Position numbers and translations under genes: made by a program. A stretch of 64,000 nucleotides of DNA from NCBI GenBank assembly GCA_963777325.1, contig CAVZQE010000005.1, positions 186,001 to 250,000 on the forward strand, in the 5' to 3' direction. The notes under the pieces were generated by a model. It did no database searches. It was given only the letters and a program-made list of their open reading frames with translations, and was not told where the DNA came from. The stretch is from JAFAXA01 sp963777325. GTDB lineage: Bacteria > Pseudomonadota > Alphaproteobacteria > Acetobacterales > Acetobacteraceae. This document shows positions 25,646-34,542 of this stretch, in pieces (positions within the stretch are counted from its first letter, which is position 1; each line of letters starts with the position of its first letter).

Positions 25646-26542
25646 CTACGACAAGGCCTGCGGCGCCGAGGCCAGCCGCCGTTCGGCGATCTGCGCCTTC
25701 ATCGCTTTTTGCAGCTTCTCGAAAGCCCGCACCTCGATCTGCCGCACGCGCTCGCGCGAGATGCCGTATTGCTGCGACAGATCCTCGAGCGTCGTCGGAT
25801 TGTCCCGCAAACGCCGCTCGATCAGGATGTGGCGTTCGCGGTCGTTCAGCGACTTGAGCGCGTTCGTCAGGAGCGCCTTGCGGCCGGACATCTCCTCGCG
25901 CTCGGCGACCGCCGTTTCCTGGCTCTCGGTTTCGTCGACCAGCCAGTCCTGCCACTCGCCCTCGCTGTCCGATCGGACCGGCGCGTTGAGGCTGTGGTCG
26001 GGCGCGGCGAGGCGGCGATTCATGCTGACCACGTCCTGCTCGGGTACGGCCAGCATCTTGGCGATCTTCGCCACCTGCTCGGGCTGCAGGTCGCCGTCCT
26101 CGATCGCCTGCATCTGGCCCTTGAGCCGGCGCAGGTTGAAGAACAGCTTCTTCTGCGCGGCCGTGGTGCCCATCTTCACGAGCGACCAGCTATGCAGGAT
26201 GTATTCCTGGATCGCCGCCCGGATCCACCACATGGCGTAGGTCGCGAGACGGAAGCCGCGATCCGGATCGAACCGCTTCACGGCCTGCATCATGCCGACA
26301 TTGCCCTCGCTGATGAGCTCGCCCACGGGCAGCCCATAGCCGCGATAGCCCATGGCGATTTTCGCGACGAGACGCAGGTGGGAGGTGACAAGCTTATGCG
26401 CCGCCTCCATATCTTCATGGTCGCGCCAGCGATGCGACAGCGACAGCTCCTCTTCCGGAGTGAGCATCGGAAACTTGCGGATCTCCTGCAGGTAGCGGGA
26501 GAGGTTGCCCTCCGGGGCAACATTGATGACGGCAGAGGCCAA
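25646..26542 (-). CDS. rpoH: RNA polymerase sigma-32 factor RpoH
   Basis: The 298-residue protein directs RNA polymerase to heat-shock promoters. Region 2 is LISEGNVGMMQAVKRFD, then FRLATYAMWWIRAAIQEYIL. The diagnostic RpoH box QKKLFFNLRRLK lies near residue 130, and region 4 ends with YGISRERVRQIE. Length is typical of alphaproteobacterial RpoH. It is transcribed leftward from its own promoter near 26,740 with a ~180-base leader, and lies next to rluD as in many alphaproteobacteria. Confidence 0.95.
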   Translation of the reverse strand: MASAVINVAPEGNLSRYLQEIRKFPMLTPEEELSLSHRWRDHEDMEAAHKLVTSHLRLVAKIAMGYRGYGLPVGELISEGNVGMMQAVKRFDPDRGFRLATYAMWWIRAAIQEYILHSWSLVKMGTTAAQKKLFFNLRRLKGQMQAIEDGDLQPEQVAKIAKMLAVPEQDVVSMNRRLAAPDHSLNAPVRSDSEGEWQDWLVDETESQETAVAEREEMSGRKALLTNALKSLNDRERHILIERRLRDNPTTLEDLSQQYGISRERVRQIEVRAFEKLQKAMKAQIAERRLASAPQALS

Positions 26543-26728
26543 TGGAAGGCTCCTTTCGCCTGCGCGGCCAATTACCCTACCCTTACGGCGTAGCGTCTGG
26601 CCGGTTTCTACACTTGGCGGTCAGGGATGCGGGAGAGCACTTCACGTCCCGGCGACCTGCCCCTTTCTGGCGGTAGGGCACCGGACGGTGCGGATGACGA
26701 AGGGCACCCGCCCGCGTCATTAGGCGTG

Positions 26729-26757
26729 GTTATACAGGACGAATTCGGTCCTGTCAA
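26729..26757 (-). promoter_or_regulatory. Near-consensus sigma-70 promoter for rpoH, overlapped by a palindrome
   Basis: On the minus strand TTGACA (26757-26752) and TATAAC (26734-26729) are separated by exactly 17 bases. The spacer carries the inverted repeat CAGGAC...GTCCTG around GAATTC (26735-26753), covering the spacer and touching the -35 box, which could be an operator. This is between rluD and rpoH, and the only gene it can serve is rpoH. Confidence 0.8.
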
Positions 26758-26774
26758 AAGTTTATTGCGCCGCG

Positions 26775-27762
<988 letters not shown>

Positions 27763-27808
27763 CCCGGCAAAGTAGCGCGGTGATGGACCGAACGGGAGAC
27801 CGGCTGAC

Positions 27809-28105
27809 ATGCGCGCGCTGAAGACCCTGACGATCGCGATGGGGGTGGCGATCATCGTCGCGACCGCGGCGCTCGGCGTGCTGATCGCGCGCCGCCTCTC
27901 CGGGGCCGCCTCCGGCCGGGCGTTCACGAGCAGCCTGGACCAGCCGGACGGGACGCGCGTGGCCGCCATCGCGGGCGTTCAGGACCGGCTGGCGGTCTGG
28001 CTGCAAGGGGGAGGGGCCGACCGCGTGCTGCTGATCGACCCGCGCACCGGCGCCGTCTCCGGCCGTATCCTGCTGCCCGCCACGGCGGATGGAGTGCCCC
28101 GCTGA
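27809..28105 (+). CDS. DUF6476 family small membrane protein
   Basis: The 98-residue protein has one N-terminal membrane helix (MGVAIIVATAALGVLIARRL) and a soluble domain with DRLAVWLQGGGADRVLLIDPRTG. It resembles the short DUF6476 proteins found next to rluD in alphaproteobacteria; function unknown. The ATG at 27809 has a GGGAGA site. Confidence 0.75.
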   Translation: MRALKTLTIAMGVAIIVATAALGVLIARRLSGAASGRAFTSSLDQPDGTRVAAIAGVQDRLAVWLQGGGADRVLLIDPRTGAVSGRILLPATADGVPR

Positions 28106-28110
28106 GGGGT

Positions 28111-28129
28111 ATCGGCGCGGCTGGCGGGT
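28111..28129 (+). repeat. 19-bp direct repeat flanking the ISNCY element (left copy)
   Basis: Identical to 29519-29537. With the IS between them they read as a target-site duplication; removing the IS and one copy restores a simple short spacer between the DUF6476 gene and tRNA-Glu. Confidence 0.88.
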
Positions 28130-29518
28130 GTCAGTAGCTAGCCAAAGTGGCCGGTGCATGTAGCACTCGGTATGTCCGCTCCGTTCCCGATCCGGTGGGG
28201 GTCGCGACCCCCCACCGGATGGCGCGTCGAGCGGGTCCACGCGCTGGCCCGATCAAGCCGCCTGCTTCATGGTTTGCGGCAGCTCTATTCCCGTTTCGTC
28301 GTAGCGGCCGATGCAGCGCGGGCCATGGAACACGGCGTGGCTGCCGTCGGCGTAGCGCCGCACCTTCACCATCGCGCGCACATAGTGCGCCCGCAGCGGG
28401 CTGGGTGGGATTTGCAAGCGGATACGATGCAGCACCACCGTGTTGTCATGGCCCACCTGACGCTCCTCCTGATGGCACAGCACCTCGGCCAAATCGATGC
28501 CCGATACCGCCGTGAAAGCCGTTCCGGCCTGCTCCGCCGCGACCGCAAATGAGCGTTGTGTTCGCCCACATAGTTTTGCCGCAGATAGGCGTTCGCCGCC
28601 GCAACCGTCGTGACGCGGCCAGCGCGAGCTCCTTGGGCAGCCGGTCCTGCAAGGTCCGGGACGCGCGCTCGGAGCGGCCGCGTGCCTCCGACAATCCCTG
28701 GCGAGTAGGCCGCGATGTGCTCGATCCCAAGCTGCGCCAGCGCCCGGCCAACCTGCGTCTGCACCCGTGTGCTCACCTTCCCGCCCACGTCCGGCGTGTG
28801 GAAGTAATGGCTGCCGCGGTCGGTGTAGAGACTGCACGGCAGGCCGTGGGCAGTGAACACCTCCAGAAGCCCCGCAAACGTCGACGCCGTACCCTCCTCG
28901 GCAACCAGGATCGCCGAGTGGATCGCACCCGTCGCGGCGTCCAGCGTCACCACAAGATCGCAGGCAGGCGCGCCCGCCACCCATGCGAACCGCGACGCGT
29001 CCTGATGCAGCATCATCCCCGGCATCGGGCGGCGCGGGCGCTTGCGGCGATGCGCGCCCCGCCGCGGCGCCGCCTCCAGCAAACCACGGCTTTGCAGGAA
29101 CACCTTGGTCCAGGTGTAGCCCAGCTGAACGCGTGATCGCGCACCAGGTGCTCGTGAAAGTGCTTGGCCGTGAACCCAGCATACCGGCCCGATACAGCGC
29201 CTCAACCGAAACGGCCGTGTCCGCCGGGACACGGTTGGCCGCAGCCTGACCCAACCGGCGGTCCAACAGGCCGCTCTCGCCGCCCTCGCGGTAGCGGCCG
29301 CACCAACGGCGAAACGTCCGCTCGCCGACGCCAAGCAGCTCCGCCGCCTCCAGCTGGCTGACCTCGCGCCGCTCCCAACGATCCAGAACACTCCGGAACT
29401 TCATCATCCGTAAGCCGTCAAGAACCTCCGTCCGACGCATCAGGCCCCCCAAGGGAAACCCCATCATCACCGGACAGATCGAGCGCTACCTAAACCGGAC
29501 ACATGCCTCGCTACCTAC
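28130..29518 (-). mobile_element. ISNCY-family insertion sequence
   Basis: The 1389-bp element has imperfect terminal inverted repeats of about 50 bp: the left end (GTCAGTAGCTAGCC...) and the reverse complement of the right end (GTAGGTAGCGAGGC...) agree at roughly three quarters of positions over 49 bases, including TGTCCG and TAGC blocks. It is flanked by the perfect 19-bp direct repeats at 28111-28129 and 29519-29537. The single transposase gene on the minus strand is frameshifted. Confidence 0.85.
28253..29440 (-). pseudogene. ISNCY transposase, frameshifted
   Basis: The N-terminal HTH part reads RRTEVLDGLRMMKFRSVLDRW, then LEAAELLGVGERTFRRWCGRY. The integrase-like core, in another frame, has LPCSLYTDRGSHYFHTPDVGGK and PMPGMMLHQDASRFAWV. 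The end returns to the first frame with VRRYADGSHAVFHGPRCIGRYD. This motif set is typical of ISNCY (IS1202-like) transposases. At least two ±1 shifts and one out-of-frame junction separate the parts, so no intact transposase is encoded here. Confidence 0.85.
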
Positions 29519-29537
29519 ATCGGCGCGGCTGGCGGGT
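29519..29537 (+). repeat. 19-bp direct repeat flanking the ISNCY element (right copy)
   Basis: Second copy of the repeat at 28111-28129, with no mismatch, 46 bases before tRNA-Glu. Confidence 0.88.
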
Positions 29538-29583
29538 TGAACTGGCCGCCGCCCTGGCCTAGAACCCGGCGCCCAGGCTCGAT

Positions 29584-29659
29584 GTCCCGTTCGTCTAGAG
29601 GCCCAGGACACCGCCCTCTCACGGCGGTAACAGGGGTTCGAATCCCCTACGGGACGCCA
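29584..29659 (+). tRNA. tRNA-Glu (anticodon CTC)
   Basis: A 76-base cloverleaf with acceptor GTCCCGT/ACGGGAC, discriminator G and encoded CCA. The anticodon stem is CCGCC/GGCGG with loop CTCTCAC, giving anticodon CTC (decodes GAG). The T arm contains GGGGTTCGAATCCCC. Confidence 0.95.
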
Positions 29660-29702
29660 TCATGCCCCGAGTTGCGCGGCGAAGGCTTGCCTGCCGGCCG
29701 CT

Positions 29703-30100
29703 TCAAGCCAGCATCATGGTCCGATGTCCTTGCTTCGCCACGAGCAAGACGGCCTGTTTGTCGAAGGAGGCGAACACTTCGCCTCCGAGCCAGCGTCCCT
29801 CGTAAGCGATCAGGCCATCGCAGGGTCGCCGCCCGCGTCGAACACCGCCAGTCCGGCCTCCACAGCCGGGCGATTGACGATGACGTTGCCCGCGGCCAGC
29901 AAGGCGCGAAGGGCGGTGGAGATGTCGGTTCGCGCAAAACCGTAGACGCGGCGAAGCACCCAGGCGAACTCGCAGAGGCAAGGCAGCGAGACGGCGATGA
30001 TCTCGGCATCCTTGAGAAGCGTCGCGGCGGCCCGCGCCTGGTGTTCGTCGTCCTGCACCACGGCCCGGATCAGGACGTTCGTATCGACGGCGACTTTCAC
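29703..30100 (-). pseudogene. VapC-type PIN-domain toxin, frameshifted
   Basis: The protein starts MKVAVDTNVLIRAVVQDD, with the first acidic PIN-domain residue in VDTNVLIR, and continues PCLCEFAWVLRRVYGF. A one-base shift at about 29,824 breaks it after AGLAVFDAGGD; the other frame resumes DGLIAYEGRWLGGEVFASFDK, with the late acidic residues. VapC toxins are magnesium-dependent RNases. The ATG start overlaps the stop of the antitoxin gene. Rejoined length is about 132 residues, which is normal for VapC. Confidence 0.83.
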
Positions 30101-30348
30101 TCCCGCCCGGCCCAGCCTGCAGCAGCAGCTTCCTTGATCTCATCGAGGGTTGCGACCTTTGACGTCCGGCCCGCGAGCAGACCCAGGAAGCCGTCGATCG
30201 TCCCGGTCGGACGGGCCGCTCTCAGCGTCACGCGGCCGTCCGGCAGCTTGTCGATCTCGATCCTCTCCCCGGGCCGAACACCGAGATGCTCGAGCACGTC
30301 CTTACGGAACGTGACCTGTCCGCGTGCGGTGACCGTCAACGTCGCCAC
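30097..30348 (-). CDS. AbrB/MazE-type antitoxin (VapB-like)
   Basis: The 83-residue protein has a SpoVT/AbrB DNA-binding start, LTVTARGQVTFRKDVLEHLGVRPG, and a short C-terminal tail that should block the toxin. It overlaps the PIN-domain toxin gene by four bases, the usual antitoxin-first order. Such antitoxins repress the promoter of their own operon. It lies between the IS/tRNA region and the polysaccharide locus. Confidence 0.86.
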   Translation of the reverse strand: MATLTVTARGQVTFRKDVLEHLGVRPGERIEIDKLPDGRVTLRAARPTGTIDGFLGLLAGRTSKVATLDEIKEAAAAGWAGRE

Positions 30349-30412
30349 GACTTGATCCTTGCACTAAAGGCCAGGAAGTAATGCAGAACTGCCTTATCTT
30401 CAAGGCAGCCGC

Positions 30413-30448
30413 GGTGCCTGGGGTTTGGTGCCCGAGGTTTGGTGCCTG
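30413..30448 (+). repeat. 14-bp tandem repeat, about 2.6 copies, upstream of the epimerase gene
   Basis: Units at 30413-30426, 30427-30440 and a partial unit 30441-30448 share GGTGCC...GGTTT with a 14-bp period and two differences between full units. It lies 70-100 bases before the epimerase start, in the expected promoter region, so it might bind a regulator; no protein can be named. Confidence 0.65.
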
Positions 30449-30514
30449 CGCGCGCTCCTAAACGTTCACGTAACGACTTGGCTTCATGCTGGACCCTCTT
30501 AGGGGGGATCCTGG

Positions 30515-31468
30515 ATGAAGACCTATCTCGTGACCGGCGGGTGCGGCTTCATCGGCTCGCATCTCGCGGAGGCGCTGGTCGAGCGCGGGCATCGCGTCCG
30601 CGTGCTGGACGACCTGTCCTCCGGCCGCCTCGCCAATCTGCCGCAGGCGGTGTCCTTCGTTCAGGGCGACGTCGCCGATCCGGTCGTCGTGCGGGAGGCG
30701 CTCGCGGGCGTGGATGGGTGCTTCCATCTGGCCGCGGTCGCCTCGGTCGAGCGCGGCGTCCGGGACTGGGCCGGCACGCACAGGGTCAACCAGACCGGCA
30801 CGGTCGTGCTGCTGGAGGCGATCCGCCAGTCGGGCCGGTGCATTCCGTTCGTCTACGCCTCGTCCGCCGCCGTCTACGGGGATTGCCAGGCGCTGCCGCT
30901 GACGGAAGCGAGCGCCACGCGGCCACTCTCGGCCTACGGCGCCGACAAGCTCGGCTGCGAGCTGCACGCCCGCGTCGCCAGCGCGAGCTTCGGCATCCCG
31001 ACCGCCGGGATGCGGTTCTTCAACGTGTTCGGACCGAGGCAAGATCCGCGATCGCCCTATTCTGGGGTGATTTCGGTATTCTCCGACCGCCTCGGCCGGG
31101 GCGAGACCGTCACCGTCCACGGCGACGGCGGCCAGACCCGGGATTTCGTGTTCGTGCGCGACGTGGTTGCGGCGCTGATCGCGGCCACGGCTGTGGCGGC
31201 GGCCGGCCGGGACGCGCCGGTGTTCAATGTCTGCACCGGAAGGCAAACCTCCGTCCTCGAAGTCGCCCGCACGATCGCCGCCCTGCTCGGGACGGAATCC
31301 GCGATCCGCTTCGCCCCCGCCCGGGCGGGGGACATCCGGCACTCGGTCGGCTCGCCGCTTAAGGCGCGGGCCGTGCTCGACTATCCCGAACCGACGAGCC
31401 TGCGCGAGGGGTTAGGCGCCGTGCTGGACTGGACGGGACGCCGCGCACGGGCGGCGAAGGCCGCCTGA
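30515..31468 (+). CDS. NAD-dependent epimerase/dehydratase (GalE-like)
   Basis: The 317-residue extended SDR has the glycine motif TGGCGFIGSHLAEAL at residues 7-21, a Ser-rich FVYASSAAVYGD near residue 107, catalytic YGADKLGCE near residue 143, and RDFVFVRDVVAAL near residue 215. The family makes nucleotide-sugar epimers for polysaccharide synthesis (UDP-glucose 4-epimerase and similar). It is the first of a plus-strand group with a YdcF-like protein and a glycosyltransferase, at the edge of the exosortase locus. The exact sugar is unknown. Confidence 0.85.
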   Translation: MKTYLVTGGCGFIGSHLAEALVERGHRVRVLDDLSSGRLANLPQAVSFVQGDVADPVVVREALAGVDGCFHLAAVASVERGVRDWAGTHRVNQTGTVVLLEAIRQSGRCIPFVYASSAAVYGDCQALPLTEASATRPLSAYGADKLGCELHARVASASFGIPTAGMRFFNVFGPRQDPRSPYSGVISVFSDRLGRGETVTVHGDGGQTRDFVFVRDVVAALIAATAVAAAGRDAPVFNVCTGRQTSVLEVARTIAALLGTESAIRFAPARAGDIRHSVGSPLKARAVLDYPEPTSLREGLGAVLDWTGRRARAAKAA

Positions 31469-31475
31469 GCCGCGG

Positions 31476-32213
31476 ATGCTGAAAAGCCTGATCCTCGGCT
31501 TCGTCATGCCGCCGATCGGGCTGGCGAGCGTCGCCCTGCTTGCGGCCTTGCTCCGGGGCCGCGCCGCGCCGTTCGGCCGGGCGGTGAGCGTCGTCTCGAT
31601 CGCCGGCCTGATGCTGCTGGCGACGCCGCTGGTCGCCCGGCTGCTGCTTTCGAGCCTTGGCGCGGGACTTGTGCTCGCCCCGTCGCCCTCCGACCCGCCG
31701 CAGGCGATCGTAATCCTCGGCGGGGATCTCGCGCATGGCGCCGCGCCCAGTCCGGTGGACGAACTCGGGCCGCTGTCGCTCGAGCGCGCCCGCGCGGGCG
31801 CGGTGCTGTACCGCCGCACGGGGCTGCCGGTCCTCGTCAGCGGCGGCGCGCTCGACGCTGAGGACGCTCCACTCTCCGGCTTGCTCGCGCAATCGCTGCG
31901 GCAGGATTTCGGCGTGCCGGTGCGCTGGCGGGAGAGCCAGTCCGAGGACACCTGGGAGAACGCGGCCCGGAGCGCGGTGCTCCTGCACGCGGCCGGGATC
32001 GCGTCGGTCTATCTCGTGACGCACGCGATGCACATGCGCCGCGCCGCGCTCGCGTTCCGGCGTTTCGGCATCAGGACGACACCGTTCCCGGTCCGCACCG
32101 ACCCCTCGCCGAGATGGGCGCTGAACGAACTCGTGCCGACGCCCGCCGCCTGGCAGCAGAGCTACTACGCGTTCCACGAGTGGATCGGATACCTCGCCTA
32201 CTCGCTTCGCTGA
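31476..32213 (+). CDS. YdcF/DUF218-family membrane protein
   Basis: The 245-residue protein has two N-terminal membrane helices (residues ~5-50) and then the DUF218 core: AIVILGGDLAHGA, LPVLVSGGALD, ESQSEDTWENAARSAVLLHAAG and YLVTHAMHMRRA. This is the YdcF/SanA/ElyC family, linked to envelope and cell-wall polysaccharide functions. The final part (ALNELVPTPAAWQQSYYAFHEWIGYLAY) matches the usual end of family members. Close spacing (7 bases) suggests co-transcription with the epimerase gene. Confidence 0.83.
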   Translation: MLKSLILGFVMPPIGLASVALLAALLRGRAAPFGRAVSVVSIAGLMLLATPLVARLLLSSLGAGLVLAPSPSDPPQAIVILGGDLAHGAAPSPVDELGPLSLERARAGAVLYRRTGLPVLVSGGALDAEDAPLSGLLAQSLRQDFGVPVRWRESQSEDTWENAARSAVLLHAAGIASVYLVTHAMHMRRAALAFRRFGIRTTPFPVRTDPSPRWALNELVPTPAAWQQSYYAFHEWIGYLAYSLR

Positions 32214-32250
32214 GCCAGGGCGCGCTCAACTTCACGGAACCGGATCGGTC

Positions 32251-33429
32251 ATGCGCATTCTCTACAGCCATCGGGTCGGCTCGCGGGACGGGCAGTGCGT
32301 GCATATCGAGGAGTTGGTCGCGGCCTTGCGCCGCGCGGGCCACGAGGTGCGCGTGGTCGGGCCGAAACTGTATGAGACGATGGAGTTCGGCGGCGAGAGC
32401 CGGCTGATCGCGCGGCTGCGCCGGCATCTGCCGCGCGCGGCCGGCGAATGCGCGGAACTGGCGTATAACCTGCCCGCCTATCGCCGCCTGCGCCGCGAAG
32501 CGGATGCGTTCCGGCCGGATCTGATCTACGAGCGCTACAACCTGTTCTTCTTCGCGGGCGCGCTGCTGGCGCGGCGGACCGGGCTGCCGCTGTTCCTCGA
32601 GGTCAACTCGCCGTTGGCCGAGGAGCGGGCGCGCTATGGCGGCGTCGGTCTCGGGCGGCTGGCGCACCGGGCGGAACGCTTCGCCTGGCGGGCGGCGGAC
32701 CGGGTGCTCGCGGTCACGTCCGTGCTCGCCGACGGGATCGCGGCGGCCGGCGTCGAGCGGGCGCGGATCGGCGTCACGCCGAACGGCATCGATCCGGCGC
32801 GGTTCGCGGTCGCGGCGCCGTCCGGCCCGCGCGACCCGGATACGGTCGTGCTCGGCTTCGTTGGCTTCGTGCGGGACTGGCACGGGCTCGACGCCGTGAT
32901 CGCCGGCATGGCGGCCGACAGCGCAACGGCCCGGCTGCAACTCGTCATCGTCGGAGACGGCCCGGCGCGGCCCGGTTTGGAACGGCAGGCGGCATCGCTC
33001 GGCGTCGCCCACCGGGTACGGTTCACCGGGCTTGTCGAGCGGGCGGCTATTCCGGCGCTGGTCGCGTCCTTCGACATCGCCTTGCAGCCCCGGGTCGTCG
33101 CCTACGCCTCGCCGCTGAAGCTGTTCGAGTATATGGCGGCGGCCCGGGCGATCGTCGCGCCCGACCAGCCGAACATCCGCGAGGTGCTGGAGGACGGCCG
33201 GACGGCGCTGCTGTTCGGCGTGCAGGAACCCGGCGCGCTCTGGCGGGCGCTCGTGCGCCTCGCCGCCGATCCCGGCCTGCGCCTGCGCCTCGGAGAGGCC
33301 GCGCGGGAAGCCGTCGCCGCGCGCGACCTCACCTGGGACGGCAATGCGCGGCGGATCACCGAATGGGCGGAGGCGGCCCGGACCGCGCCTTCCGCCCGGC
33401 TGGCCGAATGGGGGAACGCCCGCGCCTAA
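32251..33429 (+). CDS. Glycosyltransferase family 4
   Basis: A 392-residue GT-B enzyme with a start resembling LYSHRVGSRDGQCVHIEELVAAL, a linker, and the GT4 nucleotide-sugar site VTPNGIDPARFA, GFVGFVRDWHG, and SPLKLFEYMAAARAIVAPDQPN (EX7E region). It transfers a sugar to a growing exopolysaccharide or lipid-linked precursor in the cytoplasm. It follows the YdcF-like gene by 37 bases, and its 3' end overlaps the convergent glycosyltransferase by four bases. Confidence 0.85.
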   Translation: MRILYSHRVGSRDGQCVHIEELVAALRRAGHEVRVVGPKLYETMEFGGESRLIARLRRHLPRAAGECAELAYNLPAYRRLRREADAFRPDLIYERYNLFFFAGALLARRTGLPLFLEVNSPLAEERARYGGVGLGRLAHRAERFAWRAADRVLAVTSVLADGIAAAGVERARIGVTPNGIDPARFAVAAPSGPRDPDTVVLGFVGFVRDWHGLDAVIAGMAADSATARLQLVIVGDGPARPGLERQAASLGVAHRVRFTGLVERAAIPALVASFDIALQPRVVAYASPLKLFEYMAAARAIVAPDQPNIREVLEDGRTALLFGVQEPGALWRALVRLAADPGLRLRLGEAAREAVAARDLTWDGNARRITEWAEAARTAPSARLAEWGNARA

Positions 33430-34532
33430 GCGGCCGGATCGCGCCCGTCCAGCAGCGCGGCGTGAGCCTGAAACATCGCTTCCTGCCCGTACTCCCGGAC
33501 GGCACGGGCGCGGTTGAGGGCGCCCAGTTCCCGGCCGCGATCCGGCCGCCGCAGCAGGGACGCGAGCGCGCCGGACAGGGCCTCGCCGTCGCGTGGCGTT
33601 ACGAACGCCTGGCACGGGCCGGGCAGCATGTCGCGCACGTCGCCGACGTCGGTCGCCGCGACCGGCAGGCCGGACGCCATCGCCTCCAGCACGGAGAGCG
33701 GCATCTGCTCGGTGTCCGAGGAGAGGGCGAACAGGTCGAAGCTCCGGTACAGCGGCGCGGGGTCGTGGACCGCTCCGGGGAAATGCACGCGCGCGCCTAA
33801 CTCCAGCTCGCCCGCGAGGGCTTGCAGGCGGGAGCGTTCGGGTCCATCGCCCGCGACGACGAGGCGGGCGGGTGCGGCGAGGCGCGCAAAGGCGCGGATC
33901 AGGCGGGCGACGTTCTTCTCGGCCCGCAGGGTCGCGACCGTGCCGATCACGCGCCCTTCGCCCGGCCAGAGGGGGACCGGTCCCGGTGCGTCGGGGCGGA
34001 AGCGGCCGAGATCGACGCCGTTCGGCACGTAGCGCAGCCGCCGTGGGTCGAGCCGCCAGCCTCCGGTCGCGATCCGCCAGAGCGTGCGCGAGGGGAGCAC
34101 GACCGTCGCGCGGCGCAGACATACCCGGCGCGTCAACACCCGGCGGCGGATCTGCCGGTCGCGCTCCTCCGGCCCGAACCCGTCCTCGATATGAATGTGC
34201 CGGGCCAGCGGGAGCGCGTTCGCGATCGCCCACTCGATGCTGCCCCAGTTATACGTGACAAGCACGTCCGGCCGCAGCTCGGCGAGTACCTGGCGGAACC
34301 GGCGCGCATGGCCGAGCGTGCCGCCGCGCGCGGACGGCAGCGCGGGATAGGCCGCCGCGACCGCCGGCCCGAGGTGGCGTGCGGCCGCGTAGTCGCCGCT
34401 GGCGGCATGGATCACATGCCGGTACGCCGGGCCGAAGCGATTGGCGACGGCCGCGAAGCGCATCTGCGCGCCGCCGACCGCGAAGGTCGGAAAGGCGTGC
34501 AGCACGGTTGGCGCGGCGTATCCCCCGTTCAT
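33426..34532 (-). CDS. XrtA-associated glycosyltransferase 2 (GT4 family)
   Basis: A 368-residue GT4 enzyme that resembles the second glycosyltransferase of exosortase A clusters. It contains HAFPTFAVGGAQMRFAAVANRFG at the N-terminus, VTYNWGSIEWAIANAL near residue 90, YVPNGVDLGRF, GTVATLRAEKN and SDTEQMPLSVLEAMASGLPV. It is the last gene of the leftward XrtA operon, ten bases after xrtA, and converges with the glycosyltransferase gene below. Confidence 0.85.
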   Translation of the reverse strand: MNGGYAAPTVLHAFPTFAVGGAQMRFAAVANRFGPAYRHVIHAASGDYAAARHLGPAVAAAYPALPSARGGTLGHARRFRQVLAELRPDVLVTYNWGSIEWAIANALPLARHIHIEDGFGPEERDRQIRRRVLTRRVCLRRATVVLPSRTLWRIATGGWRLDPRRLRYVPNGVDLGRFRPDAPGPVPLWPGEGRVIGTVATLRAEKNVARLIRAFARLAAPARLVVAGDGPERSRLQALAGELELGARVHFPGAVHDPAPLYRSFDLFALSSDTEQMPLSVLEAMASGLPVAATDVGDVRDMLPGPCQAFVTPRDGEALSGALASLLRRPDRGRELGALNRARAVREYGQEAMFQAHAALLDGRDPAA

Positions 34533-34542
34533 CGCCGCGATC

